DNA from: Alphaproteobacteria bacterium
GTDB taxonomy: Bacteria > Pseudomonadota > Alphaproteobacteria > UBA3830
Direction of reading: 5' to 3'
Length of the DNA stretch: 5,276 nucleotides
NCBI GenBank assembly: GCA_025998775.1
Contig: BNWK01000092.1
Location: forward strand, 1-5,276
Within the stretch, counting starts at the first letter, position 1; every line of letters starts with the position of its first letter. The position numbers and the translations under genes were made by a program. The notes beneath the pieces were generated by a model that had not been told where the DNA came from, did no database searches, and saw only the letters and a list, made by a program, of their open reading frames with translations. Positions 1 to 5,155 of the stretch are shown here, one piece after another.

Positions 1-737
1 TTACTGTCATCGAGTTGAATGAAATTTTCCGACAGGCTCAGCAATCCGAAATTATCATGAATTCTCATAGAATAGTGAACGGAAAATATCCGGAAATTAA
101 CAACAGCGAGAGTTCGGATTTTTTCTTTAATAGCGAGGACGATCAAGAGAAAGTTTTGGAAAAAATTATCAGTCTCGTAAAAACAAGAATCCCGAAAAAA
201 TTTGGCTACGATCCGATTAGTGATATTCAAGTTCTGACTCCAATGAATCGCGGTATTGTTGGGACATCTAAAATGAACGAGTCTCTGCAGGAAGCTCTGA
301 ATCCCAACGGTTTCGAGATAACTCGCGGAGGCCGTCGCTATCGAGTCGGAGATAAGGTTATGCAAATCAGAAACAATTATGACAAAAATGTTTTCAACGG
401 AGATATCGGATTCATTTCTGATATAGATGCTGAAAATCAGCAAATTTTTGTGAATATCGATGGAAACAATATCAATTACGAGTATTCCGAATTAGACGAA
501 CTTGTCTTGGCCTATGCGGTTTCGATTCACAAATCCCAGGGCTCGGAATATCCTGTGGTTGTGATACCGTTGGTCATGTCGCACTATATGATGCTTCAGC
601 GAAATCTCATATATACGGGAATTACGCGAGGCAAAAAACTTGTCGTAATCGTCGGTAGCAAAAAAGCTATGTTCATTTCCGTGAACAACGACAAAACCAT
701 GAAAAGAAATACTTGGCTGAAGGAGCGCTTGAAATAA
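1..737 (+). CDS. recD2: RecD2/RecD-like superfamily 1 DNA helicase, C-terminal part (5' end outside window)
   Basis: The frame is open from the window edge (codons from base 3, reading TVIELNEIFRQAQQS), so the TTG at 15 is internal and not a true start. The visible ~244 residues are the second RecA-like domain of a RecD-type SF1B helicase. Numbering from the TTG, LNEIFRQA and NSHRI (1-20) are typical of RecD2, QVLTPMNRGIVGT (72-84) is the motif IV region, and RRYRVGDKVMQIRNNY (107-122) with VFNGDIGFI begins the inserted SH3-like segment. YAVSIHKSQGSEYP (167-180) is motif V, and LIYTGITRGKK (198-208) is motif VI with its arginine finger. Family members are ATP-driven 5'-3' helicases acting in DNA repair or recombination. 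RecD2 is usually about 720 aa, so roughly two thirds lies upstream, including the Walker A and B motifs. The fragment ends normally in TAA and shows no sign of decay. TraA-type relaxase helicases share these motifs and cannot be fully excluded. Confidence 0.88.
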   Translation, partial: TVIELNEIFRQAQQSEIIMNSHRIVNGKYPEINNSESSDFFFNSEDDQEKVLEKIISLVKTRIPKKFGYDPISDIQVLTPMNRGIVGTSKMNESLQEALNPNGFEITRGGRRYRVGDKVMQIRNNYDKNVFNGDIGFISDIDAENQQIFVNIDGNNINYEYSELDELVLAYAVSIHKSQGSEYPVVVIPLVMSHYMMLQRNLIYTGITRGKKLVVIVGSKKAMFISVNNDKTMKRNTWLKERLK

Positions 738-751
738 TTGCATGCCAGTAC

Positions 752-774
752 AAAAAACAACTGCAAAATCAGCT
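752..774 (-). terminator. weak possible rho-independent terminator after the HU gene
   Basis: Read on the minus strand, AGCTG (774-770) can pair with CAGTT (763-759) around a 6-nt loop. After one G it is followed by six T (757-752). The stem is only 5 bp and includes a G-U pair, so termination would be inefficient. It sits about 85 nt past the HU stop and between two convergent genes, where a terminator is expected. The same interval also contains a 13-bp palindrome, TTCATGTCATGAA, at 776-788 with no assigned role. Confidence 0.3.
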
Positions 775-858
775 CTTCATGTCATGAATACGCATCCGCC
801 ACGAACTGGGACATAAATCCTCATGTATTTTTCTTAAGCGTTTACCTCTGTAAAAGCC

Positions 859-1131
859 TCAAACAACAGCTTCTTTTAGATTTTTTCCTGGCTTAAACTT
901 TACAGTTCTATACGCTGGAACAGCAGTACTTTTGCCAGTTTTAAAATCACGTCCCGTTCTGGCACTCCGCTCTGCTCTCGAAAATGAGCCAAAACCAACG
1001 CGGCTTACGTCGTCACCTTGCGCAAGGCTTTTGCTTATAACTTTGACAAAACCATTCAAAAACTTCTCCGCATTTTCTTGACTAAACTCTGTTTTTTCGG
1101 CAATAGCCTTCACGAGATCGTGTTTGTTCAT
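859..1131 (-). CDS. hup: HU-family nucleoid DNA-binding protein
   Basis: This is a complete 90-aa protein, the standard length of HU and IHF subunits. The N-terminal helical dimerisation part opens with MNKHDLVKAIAEKTEFS, the core signature VGFGSF lies at 45-50, and the beta-arm region ARTGRDFKTGK at 57-67 is followed by VKFKPGKNLKEAV at 77-89. HU dimers bind and bend DNA with little sequence preference, compacting the nucleoid and helping replication, recombination and transcription. One oddity is at the arm tip: the usual R-N-P (proline 63, which intercalates into bent DNA) reads R61-D62-F63 here. The start is supported by a GGAG ribosome binding site 8 nt upstream of the ATG (minus-strand ttttggagaataaaaATG). 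The gene lies 71 bp downstream of the kinase gene on the same strand, so it may have its own promoter or receive read-through. The exact subtype (HU-alpha, HU-beta or IHF) is not settled. Confidence 0.93.
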   Translation of the reverse strand: MNKHDLVKAIAEKTEFSQENAEKFLNGFVKVISKSLAQGDDVSRVGFGSFSRAERSARTGRDFKTGKSTAVPAYRTVKFKPGKNLKEAVV

Positions 1132-1158
1132 TTTTATTCTCCAAAATCATCCGAAAAA

Positions 1159-1187
1159 ATCCTACAATGAAATTATGGCGACTGCAA
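1159..1187 (-). promoter_or_regulatory. weak candidate promoter for the HU gene
   Basis: In the 71-bp gap between the kinase stop and the HU start, the minus strand reads TTGCAG (1187-1182), a 17-bp spacer, then TAGGAT (1164-1159). The spacing is ideal for sigma70, but the boxes match only 3/6 and 4/6 of consensus. HU genes are usually expressed independently and strongly, so a promoter here is reasonable, but the sequence support is modest. Confidence 0.3.
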
Positions 1188-1202
1188 AACAAGCGATTAT
1201 GT

Positions 1203-2978
1203 TCAAAGTAGCTTTTCTGTAAAATCTTCGCTTCCTTTGAAAACCACAGTCAGATAAGGTGGGGCTTCGCTTTCTCGAAATGACCTGCCAGACAACAAAT
1301 ATAGATTTACATATCCTTTTTCGTACAATAGCTTTGCCAAAGCAAATCCATTCATGCCATCTTTTAACTCATAATCAGTAACGATTCTTGTATCTTTGTG
1401 GTATTTGTCTAAATTGCTCAAAAAATCTTTGGCGCTGGTATAAGTATCCATTAGCAATTCATCTTTTTTTAAAATAGCTAATGCTTCCAAAAAAGATGCA
1501 TCATTGTCGATGACGACTAAATCCACATTCTTCAGCTGCTCTTCTATTGCTACGGAGAGCCTATCTATATATGCTTTAGGCAATAGCTTGGTAACTTTAA
1601 ATTTTTCAAGAAAATCTTTTATTTGGTAGACATATACACTTGTTACAACGATGGATCGCTTTTGTATATTGCATTTTTCTATAACGTCTACGCCGTTTAT
1701 ACCTTGATTTCTCAGCTCATAATCAGTCAATAGGAAAAATCTGTTCTTTTCTTTCGAAGAATTTATAAAGCTGATCGTTTCCGAACCTTGGGTGAAATAT
1801 TTTATAGTGATGTCACTCAAATATTGCTCTAAACGATTTTTCCAAATGCTGTGAATCGACGGATCATCATCTAATACAACTACAGTATCGCCTTTATGCA
1901 GTGCAATTTTATCAGTAAACCAATTTGGATAATCTGATTTTGGAAACGTGAGAGTAATTTCAGTTCCAACATTTTCCGTTGAATCGATTGACATATGGCC
2001 ATTCATCTTTAATATTGTGTCTCTAATTTGCCGCATGCCAATGCCGTGTCCGCTTTCTTTAGTGCTAGCTACTTGCTCATTTTCCATGAGTTTTGTAACC
2101 ACTTCTTTCGGCATACCTGCTCCATTGTCATTTATAACGATTTTATTTTTTTGATCTTCTTCAATAAACTTTATCGCTATAAGCCCATTGTTGTTTTTAA
2201 GAGCTTCTACGGCGTTATTTAGCAAATTAGATATCATACGGCAAAAGTCAGAATAATTTCCTCTTATAAAAACGAAACTGCTGGCCATTGTATATGAATA
2301 ATCGAACCTTACGTTTTTCAAATCTCTATACTGATATTTTTTGTCATTTAATACTTCCGATATGCAAAAAGGAAACAAAACGTATGCATCCTCATCTGAT
2401 GATCTTTGCCCCTCTTTGCCATAACCATTTAGCAGATTATGCGCGATACTTCTAATGCTTGTTATTACATTTCTCAAGATAATATGTTCTTTCTCTGGAA
2501 TACTCGCACACTTATTCGCAAACATAGACAGTGCAGCCAACGGTGATTGAATATCGTGTGCCATTTGCTCAGAGATGTTTTTTCTAATTTCAAGTTCTTC
2601 GGCCTTTTTACGATCAGTAACATCAAGCGAAGTGCCTATAATTCCAACAACTCTACCTTTATCATTATAAAGCGGAGATTTTTTAGTTAGCATTATTATC
2701 TTTGTGCCATCGGCAAGAGTTGGAGTCTCTATTATCTCTTCTGAAATTTCAGTTTGCATAATTCTTTGATCTGTTTCTTTTAGAACATCCGCAATGTCCC
2801 TCCATGAAAAATCACGATCTGTTTTTCCAATTATGTCATCTGGAGAGTTCAATCCAAGAATTTCAGCCCCCATTTTATTGCATCCTAAATAAACTCCATC
2901 TCTATTCTTCCAATAAATGCTACCCGGAATATATGCCAATATATTATTTATGGAAATTTGATCTTCTTCTTTTGTCAT
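1203..2978 (-). CDS. cytoplasmic PAS-histidine kinase-receiver-receiver hybrid sensor
   Basis: This 591-aa signalling protein has four modules. A PAS sensor domain spans about 10-125 (SIYWKNRDGVYLGCN, IIGKTDRDFSW, GIIGTSLDVTDRKKAE). A HisKA dimerisation domain follows with phospho-acceptor H141 in MAHDIQSPLAAL. The HATPase domain (about 240-346) has the N box NLLNNAVEAL, the G1 box NDNGAGMP (D284), the G2 box GHGIGM (310-315) and VGTEITLTF. Receiver 1 (about 364-480) has acidic D370-D372, phospho-acceptor D419 in LLTDYEL, T446 and K468. Receiver 2 (about 485-591) has D491/D493, D535 in IVTDYEL, S563 and K581. All catalytic residues are present in both receivers. I see no membrane segment or signal peptide, so sensing should be cytoplasmic. 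There is no DNA-binding output, so phosphate presumably passes to a regulator or phosphotransfer protein encoded elsewhere. The ATG is 9 nt after the TGA of the cyclodipeptide synthase gene with only a weak GTGAG ribosome site, suggesting co-transcription and translational coupling. The ligand is unknown. Confidence 0.93.
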   Translation of the reverse strand: MTKEEDQISINNILAYIPGSIYWKNRDGVYLGCNKMGAEILGLNSPDDIIGKTDRDFSWRDIADVLKETDQRIMQTEISEEIIETPTLADGTKIIMLTKKSPLYNDKGRVVGIIGTSLDVTDRKKAEELEIRKNISEQMAHDIQSPLAALSMFANKCASIPEKEHIILRNVITSIRSIAHNLLNGYGKEGQRSSDEDAYVLFPFCISEVLNDKKYQYRDLKNVRFDYSYTMASSFVFIRGNYSDFCRMISNLLNNAVEALKNNNGLIAIKFIEEDQKNKIVINDNGAGMPKEVVTKLMENEQVASTKESGHGIGMRQIRDTILKMNGHMSIDSTENVGTEITLTFPKSDYPNWFTDKIALHKGDTVVVLDDDPSIHSIWKNRLEQYLSDITIKYFTQGSETISFINSSKEKNRFFLLTDYELRNQGINGVDVIEKCNIQKRSIVVTSVYVYQIKDFLEKFKVTKLLPKAYIDRLSVAIEEQLKNVDLVVIDNDASFLEALAILKKDELLMDTYTSAKDFLSNLDKYHKDTRIVTDYELKDGMNGFALAKLLYEKGYVNLYLLSGRSFRESEAPPYLTVVFKGSEDFTEKLL

Positions 2979-2987
2979 ATCACTAAC

Positions 2988-3671
2988 TCACTGTAAATTT
3001 ATTGCTATATATCCCTGATTTGGCGAAACTAACGAGTCATCTCCATAAACTTTTTTCAAAAAATCGGGAATCTCCTTATATATAAACAAAGACGAATGCA
3101 CATTAAGGATGTCATGAGAATTTATAAACAATGGAAATTCGGATAAAAAGTATTTAACGGCAATATCTAATGATTCATTGCTGACATTATCAAAAGCGTA
3201 TTTGCTATCTAAAACCCATTTTGAAGTTGTAATACACCCATTTCTAAAGTTTTCATCATTTTTGTACAAATTTAAACAATCGTTATAGAGCCTTACATAA
3301 ACCCCGTTGTGCATCAGATCACTTAAACAGATTATTTTATTTCTCGCTTCAGTTTCTGAAAGTGTGTTCGAAACAAGAGCCTTTATCGCCTTATTTTTTA
3401 AATAATTATCCTGTCTCCTTGTTTTTCTTTTGGCCTTATCTTCAGGATATCCTATCGCTTGAAATGTATATACTGAAACTTCGTCTGGAATAAAGATATT
3501 TATTTCTTGAAAATTATCCAAAGCCCAGCGGAAAAGTTTTTCTAAATTACTTTCTGAAAAATAACTATTAAACGGACTTATACCAACCAAAGCATGTTCT
3601 CCTAAATTAAACAGTTGCTCCGATATTGCATTAGCATATTCTTTTGTAATTGTGAGGGGGATATTTAGCAT
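2988..3671 (-). CDS. tRNA-dependent cyclodipeptide synthase (CDPS)
   Basis: CDPSs take two aminoacyl-tRNAs from translation and join their amino acids into a cyclic dipeptide (diketopiperazine). The 227-aa length is typical of the family (about 220-240). Compared from memory with Streptomyces AlbC, the signature GEHALVGISPFNSYFS (24-39) supplies the catalytic serine S32 (AlbC S37) and N35 (AlbC N40). The strongly basic helix at 79-98 (KAKRKTRRQDNYLKNKAIK) matches the tRNA-binding helix. YFLSEFPLF (174-182) supplies Y174 and E178 (AlbC Y178 and E182). SSLFIYKEIP (193-202) holds Y198 (AlbC Y202). The next residue is K199, where the two described subfamilies have His (NYH) or Pro (XYP). An in-frame TAA lies two codons upstream, so the ATG at 3671 is the first possible start. 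It lacks a good ribosome site and overlaps the end of an 18-codon upstream ORF. No tailoring enzyme (cyclodipeptide oxidase, P450, methyltransferase) is visible, and the downstream partner is a sensor kinase. The product cannot be predicted from the sequence. Confidence 0.92.
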   Translation of the reverse strand: MLNIPLTITKEYANAISEQLFNLGEHALVGISPFNSYFSESNLEKLFRWALDNFQEINIFIPDEVSVYTFQAIGYPEDKAKRKTRRQDNYLKNKAIKALVSNTLSETEARNKIICLSDLMHNGVYVRLYNDCLNLYKNDENFRNGCITTSKWVLDSKYAFDNVSNESLDIAVKYFLSEFPLFINSHDILNVHSSLFIYKEIPDFLKKVYGDDSLVSPNQGYIAINLQ

Positions 3672-3721
3672 ATATTAAACCAAGCTTCTTTGCTCCGCTT
3701 TACACACCTGCTTGTATTCAT
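3665..3721 (-). CDS. possible 18-codon leader peptide overlapping the CDPS start
   Basis: An ATG at 3721 opens an 18-codon frame, MNTSRCVKRSKEAWFNIC, ending in a TAA at 3667-3665. It overlaps the synthase ATG (3671-3669) in a different frame (ATATGCTAA). A GAGG element lies 11 nt before its ATG, whereas the synthase ATG has no convincing ribosome site of its own. Ribosomes finishing the short frame could therefore reinitiate on the synthase. The peptide is basic and has Cys, Trp and Phe codons near its end. I do not recognise it, and it may be a chance frame. Confidence 0.35.
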   Translation of the reverse strand: MNTSRCVKRSKEAWFNIC

Positions 3722-3784
3722 TTCTTCATTTACCTCAATTCATATTACGTAACGCTAAAACAACCACAAGATGTATCGCACATG

Positions 3785-3815
3785 ATTATATTGCGCTATT
3801 CGCATTGAAAGTCAA
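3785..3815 (-). promoter_or_regulatory. candidate CDPS operon promoter with 19-bp spacer
   Basis: The minus strand carries TTGACT (3815-3810) and a perfect TATAAT (3790-3785) separated by 19 bp, two more than optimal. The spacer contains the inverted repeat TGCG-N5-CGCA (3792-3804), and an 8-bp palindrome GTGCGCAC lies just upstream at 3827-3834. Over-long spacers with a symmetric element are typical of promoters activated by MerR-type DNA-distorting regulators, but no such regulator is encoded here. Transcription would start near 3778, giving a leader of about 105 nt that includes the short upstream frame. Confidence 0.5.
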
Positions 3816-3867
3816 CATTAACCTTTGTGCGCACTATCGAATTTATGGGATTCGCCAAGTACTTAAA

Positions 3868-3910
3868 ACCGGACATTTCTAAATTGCACGACCGGACATT
3901 ATCAAATTGC
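3868..3910. repeat. two 20-bp ACCGGACATT direct repeats, probable IS-end remnant
   Basis: Two 20-bp units with a 23-bp period start at 3868 and 3891. Both have the form ACCGGACATT-NNN-AAATTGC and match at 17 of 20 positions. Short repeats reading AATGTCCGGT on the other strand resemble the multiple terminal repeats of IS21-type (and some IS481-type) elements. No istA or istB gene is present, so this would be a solitary end left by deletion. A pair of protein-binding sites for the adjacent promoter is the main alternative, since the second copy ends 22 bp upstream of the -35 box at 3933. Confidence 0.5.
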
Positions 3911-3932
3911 GCTTATATTTTATGTTTTTTGC

Positions 3933-3961
3933 TTGACATTAGATAACAATAGAGTTATACT
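3933..3961 (+). promoter_or_regulatory. strong sigma70 promoter of the Sel1-like gene
   Basis: TTGACA at 3933-3938 is a perfect -35 box. It is followed by a 17-bp spacer and TATACT at 3956-3961, which matches 5/6 of the -10 consensus. Transcription would start near 3968, giving a leader of about 26 nt. An ideal AGGAGG ribosome site (3983-3988) lies 5 nt before the ATG at 3994. This is the best expression signal in the window and fits strong constitutive transcription. Confidence 0.75.
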
Positions 3962-3993
3962 ACCATTGAGATTTAATTGATTAGGAGGATTGT

Positions 3994-4668
3994 ATGAAAA
4001 AGTTTATTGTTGGCGTAGTATTGACAGTATCGTTTATGGTTAACGCTGTGAATACTGTCGAACACGCAGCCATCTGGAAGAAGAAAGTACTCTGCGGTGC
4101 AAAGGTGCCGGCGGAGGTGAGATCGTCGATGGAACAGCTGAACATCTGTGCTAAATCAGGGGATGCTGACGCAATGGCACTGCTCGGCACTACCTTCATT
4201 GAAATAACCGATCCCGGGCTCACACTAGGCGCTCTATACCTTGCAGACCGCAATTGGCTGGCGGTGCAGTCGTTGGCGGACGGTTACATGCGAGGTGTGT
4301 CGGTAGATCCAAATGTAAACACTGCATACGAGCTATTGGCGGCCGTTCCAGGAGGGGCATTCAATCTAACTACCCCGCCGCCGTTTGGCGCCGTAATTCG
4401 TCATCCTCTCGACGAAAACTGGAAACACGTCCAACCTGAACTGCAAGCTGTGCTAGATGGATCAAAACTGCCAGTCACTAGAACAGTCACTACGAGAGCG
4501 AGAGGCATCCGCTTGTTGGAACAGGCTGCCAAGGCAGGGAACGAGAAGGCCCGCAAAGACCTTATTAATGCGTTAAAAAATGCTAAAGATCCCCGACATG
4601 AAGCCTACCGGCACAGCGATCCGTTCTCGCAAAAAATCGCAGAACTGGAAGAATACAGACAGAACTGA
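3994..4668 (+). CDS. secreted or periplasmic Sel1-like repeat (TPR-related) protein
   Basis: The 224-aa product begins with a Sec-type signal peptide: MKK, a hydrophobic stretch FIVGVVLTVSFMV, then a likely cleavage site after VNA (residue 18). The mature part shows degenerate Sel1-like helical repeats: AKSGDADAMALLGTTFIE (53-70), SLADGYMRGVSVDPNVNTAYELLAAV (93-118), interrupted by a proline-rich insert (TPPPFG, 127-132), and LLEQAAKAGNEKARKDLINAL (174-194). Sel1 repeats form alpha-solenoids that bind other proteins, and in intracellular bacteria secreted members often act in host interaction, but this protein has no identified partner. C34 and C52 could form a disulfide outside the cytoplasm. 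The start is fixed by AGGAGG 5 nt upstream. Its base composition is visibly richer in G and C than the AT-rich synthase and kinase genes next to it, which hints at a separate origin. The exact function is unknown. Confidence 0.8.
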   Translation: MKKFIVGVVLTVSFMVNAVNTVEHAAIWKKKVLCGAKVPAEVRSSMEQLNICAKSGDADAMALLGTTFIEITDPGLTLGALYLADRNWLAVQSLADGYMRGVSVDPNVNTAYELLAAVPGGAFNLTTPPPFGAVIRHPLDENWKHVQPELQAVLDGSKLPVTRTVTTRARGIRLLEQAAKAGNEKARKDLINALKNAKDPRHEAYRHSDPFSQKIAELEEYRQN

Positions 4669-4778
4669 AATATAAATGAGCACTAGCGCACACACTCGGG
4701 GGCTAGCGCGGTCCGGGACAGCGACCTGACACTTGTATGTGCGCCTTAATCCGCGGTAGACAGAGTACAGCTTTGTAG

Positions 4779-4797
4779 CTGTCTCTACATCGCGCTT
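4779..4797 (+). repeat. possible IS terminal inverted repeat resembling the Tn5 mosaic end
   Basis: CTGTCTCTACATCGCGCTT points towards the transposase gene, whose stop codon lies 45 bp further in. Its first eight bases, CTGTCTCT, equal the start of the Tn5 mosaic end (CTGTCTCTTATACACATCT), and ACAT follows a base or two out of register. Position and orientation fit an IS50-like end. The sequence also forms part of a hairpin, ACAGCT-TTGT-AGCTGT (4767-4782), so the match could be fortuitous. Confidence 0.45.
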
Positions 4798-4841
4798 CTA
4801 GGATAACCTAGCCCCAAAAAAGACTGCACAGAAAAAAACTC

Positions 4842-5155
4842 TCAGACAGATAGGAGCAGATGAAAGTTGGATAACCCAATCCAAATGGCTTTAAGGCCAG
4901 GCGGTCCGTCGCTTGGGGCTCTTTTGGGATCGCCGATACGTCCCAAATAAGTTACAGCATCTTTCATAGAGTACGGCTCGCTTGGAGGCGTTTTTGTTCT
5001 ATTTCCAGCACAGTATAGCACTTTCCATTCGTCTTCATCGAACAAAATTGAGCACGAAACGTCAGGATTGATTTTTGCCATATAAGTCAAGTTCATGATA
5101 AAAAACGAAATAATTGAGTACATTAACAAAAGCGCAACAATTTTGCTCGCTTCGA
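4842..5155 (-). CDS. IS4-family Tn5-like transposase, C-terminal exon
   Basis: About 104 residues match the C-terminal region of Tn5/IS50-type DDE transposases, which contributes to dimerisation. LEASKIVALLLMYSIISFFI is the helix after the catalytic core, followed by LTYMAKINPD, FDEDEWKVLYC (44-54 counted from the ATG at 5171) and the hallmark PPSEPYSMKDAVTYLGRIG with KRAPSDGPPGLKAIWIGL (83-100), ending normally at TGA. The DDE and YREK catalytic residues belong to the upstream exon outside the window. The ATG at 5171 is not a real start: it lies in the loop of group II intron domain VI, and transposase homology begins only near LEASK (about 5156). The intact gene therefore depends on intron splicing, or is dead if splicing fails. 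The exact exon edge cannot be fixed to the base. Confidence 0.78.

Larger units (their letters stand above)
3672..3993. other. 322-bp divergent intergenic region between the CDPS and Sel1-like genes
   Basis: This region separates two divergently transcribed genes. It contains the minus-strand leader frame and over-spaced promoter for the synthase operon, the palindromes GTGCGCAC (3827-3834) and AAGTACTT (3857-3864), a pair of ACCGGACATT repeats (3868-3910), and a strong plus-strand promoter and ribosome site for the Sel1-like gene. I see no tRNA or other RNA gene in it. Confidence 0.7.

Noticed and set aside
492..743. 83-aa minus-strand open frame inside the helicase gene
   Set aside because: It lies opposite the conserved motif V and VI region of the RecD-like helicase and has no recognisable domain, so it is a frame shadow.
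1948..2222. Two plus-strand open frames of 68 and 64 aa inside the kinase gene
   Set aside because: They lie opposite the conserved ATPase boxes of the histidine kinase. Their hydrophobic appearance comes from the antisense of a charged, AT-rich region.
2804..2986. 60-aa plus-strand open frame opposite the PAS domain
   Set aside because: It is antisense to a well-supported PAS domain, with no homology I can see.
3981..4439. 90-aa minus-strand and 61-aa plus-strand open frames overlapping the Sel1-like gene
   Set aside because: The Sel1-like frame has a strong promoter, ideal ribosome site, signal peptide and repeat motifs. The alternatives have none of these.
4683..4709. CTAGCGC repeated at 4683-4689 and 4703-4709
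   Set aside because: A 7-bp direct repeat in a short spacer is not enough to call a functional element or target duplication.
4758..4790. Hairpins ACAGCT-TTGT-AGCTGT and AGACAG/CTGTCT as a terminator for the Sel1-like gene
   Set aside because: There is no T-run after the stem on the plus strand, and the hairpin straddles the proposed IS boundary, so it may be a chance product of the insertion.
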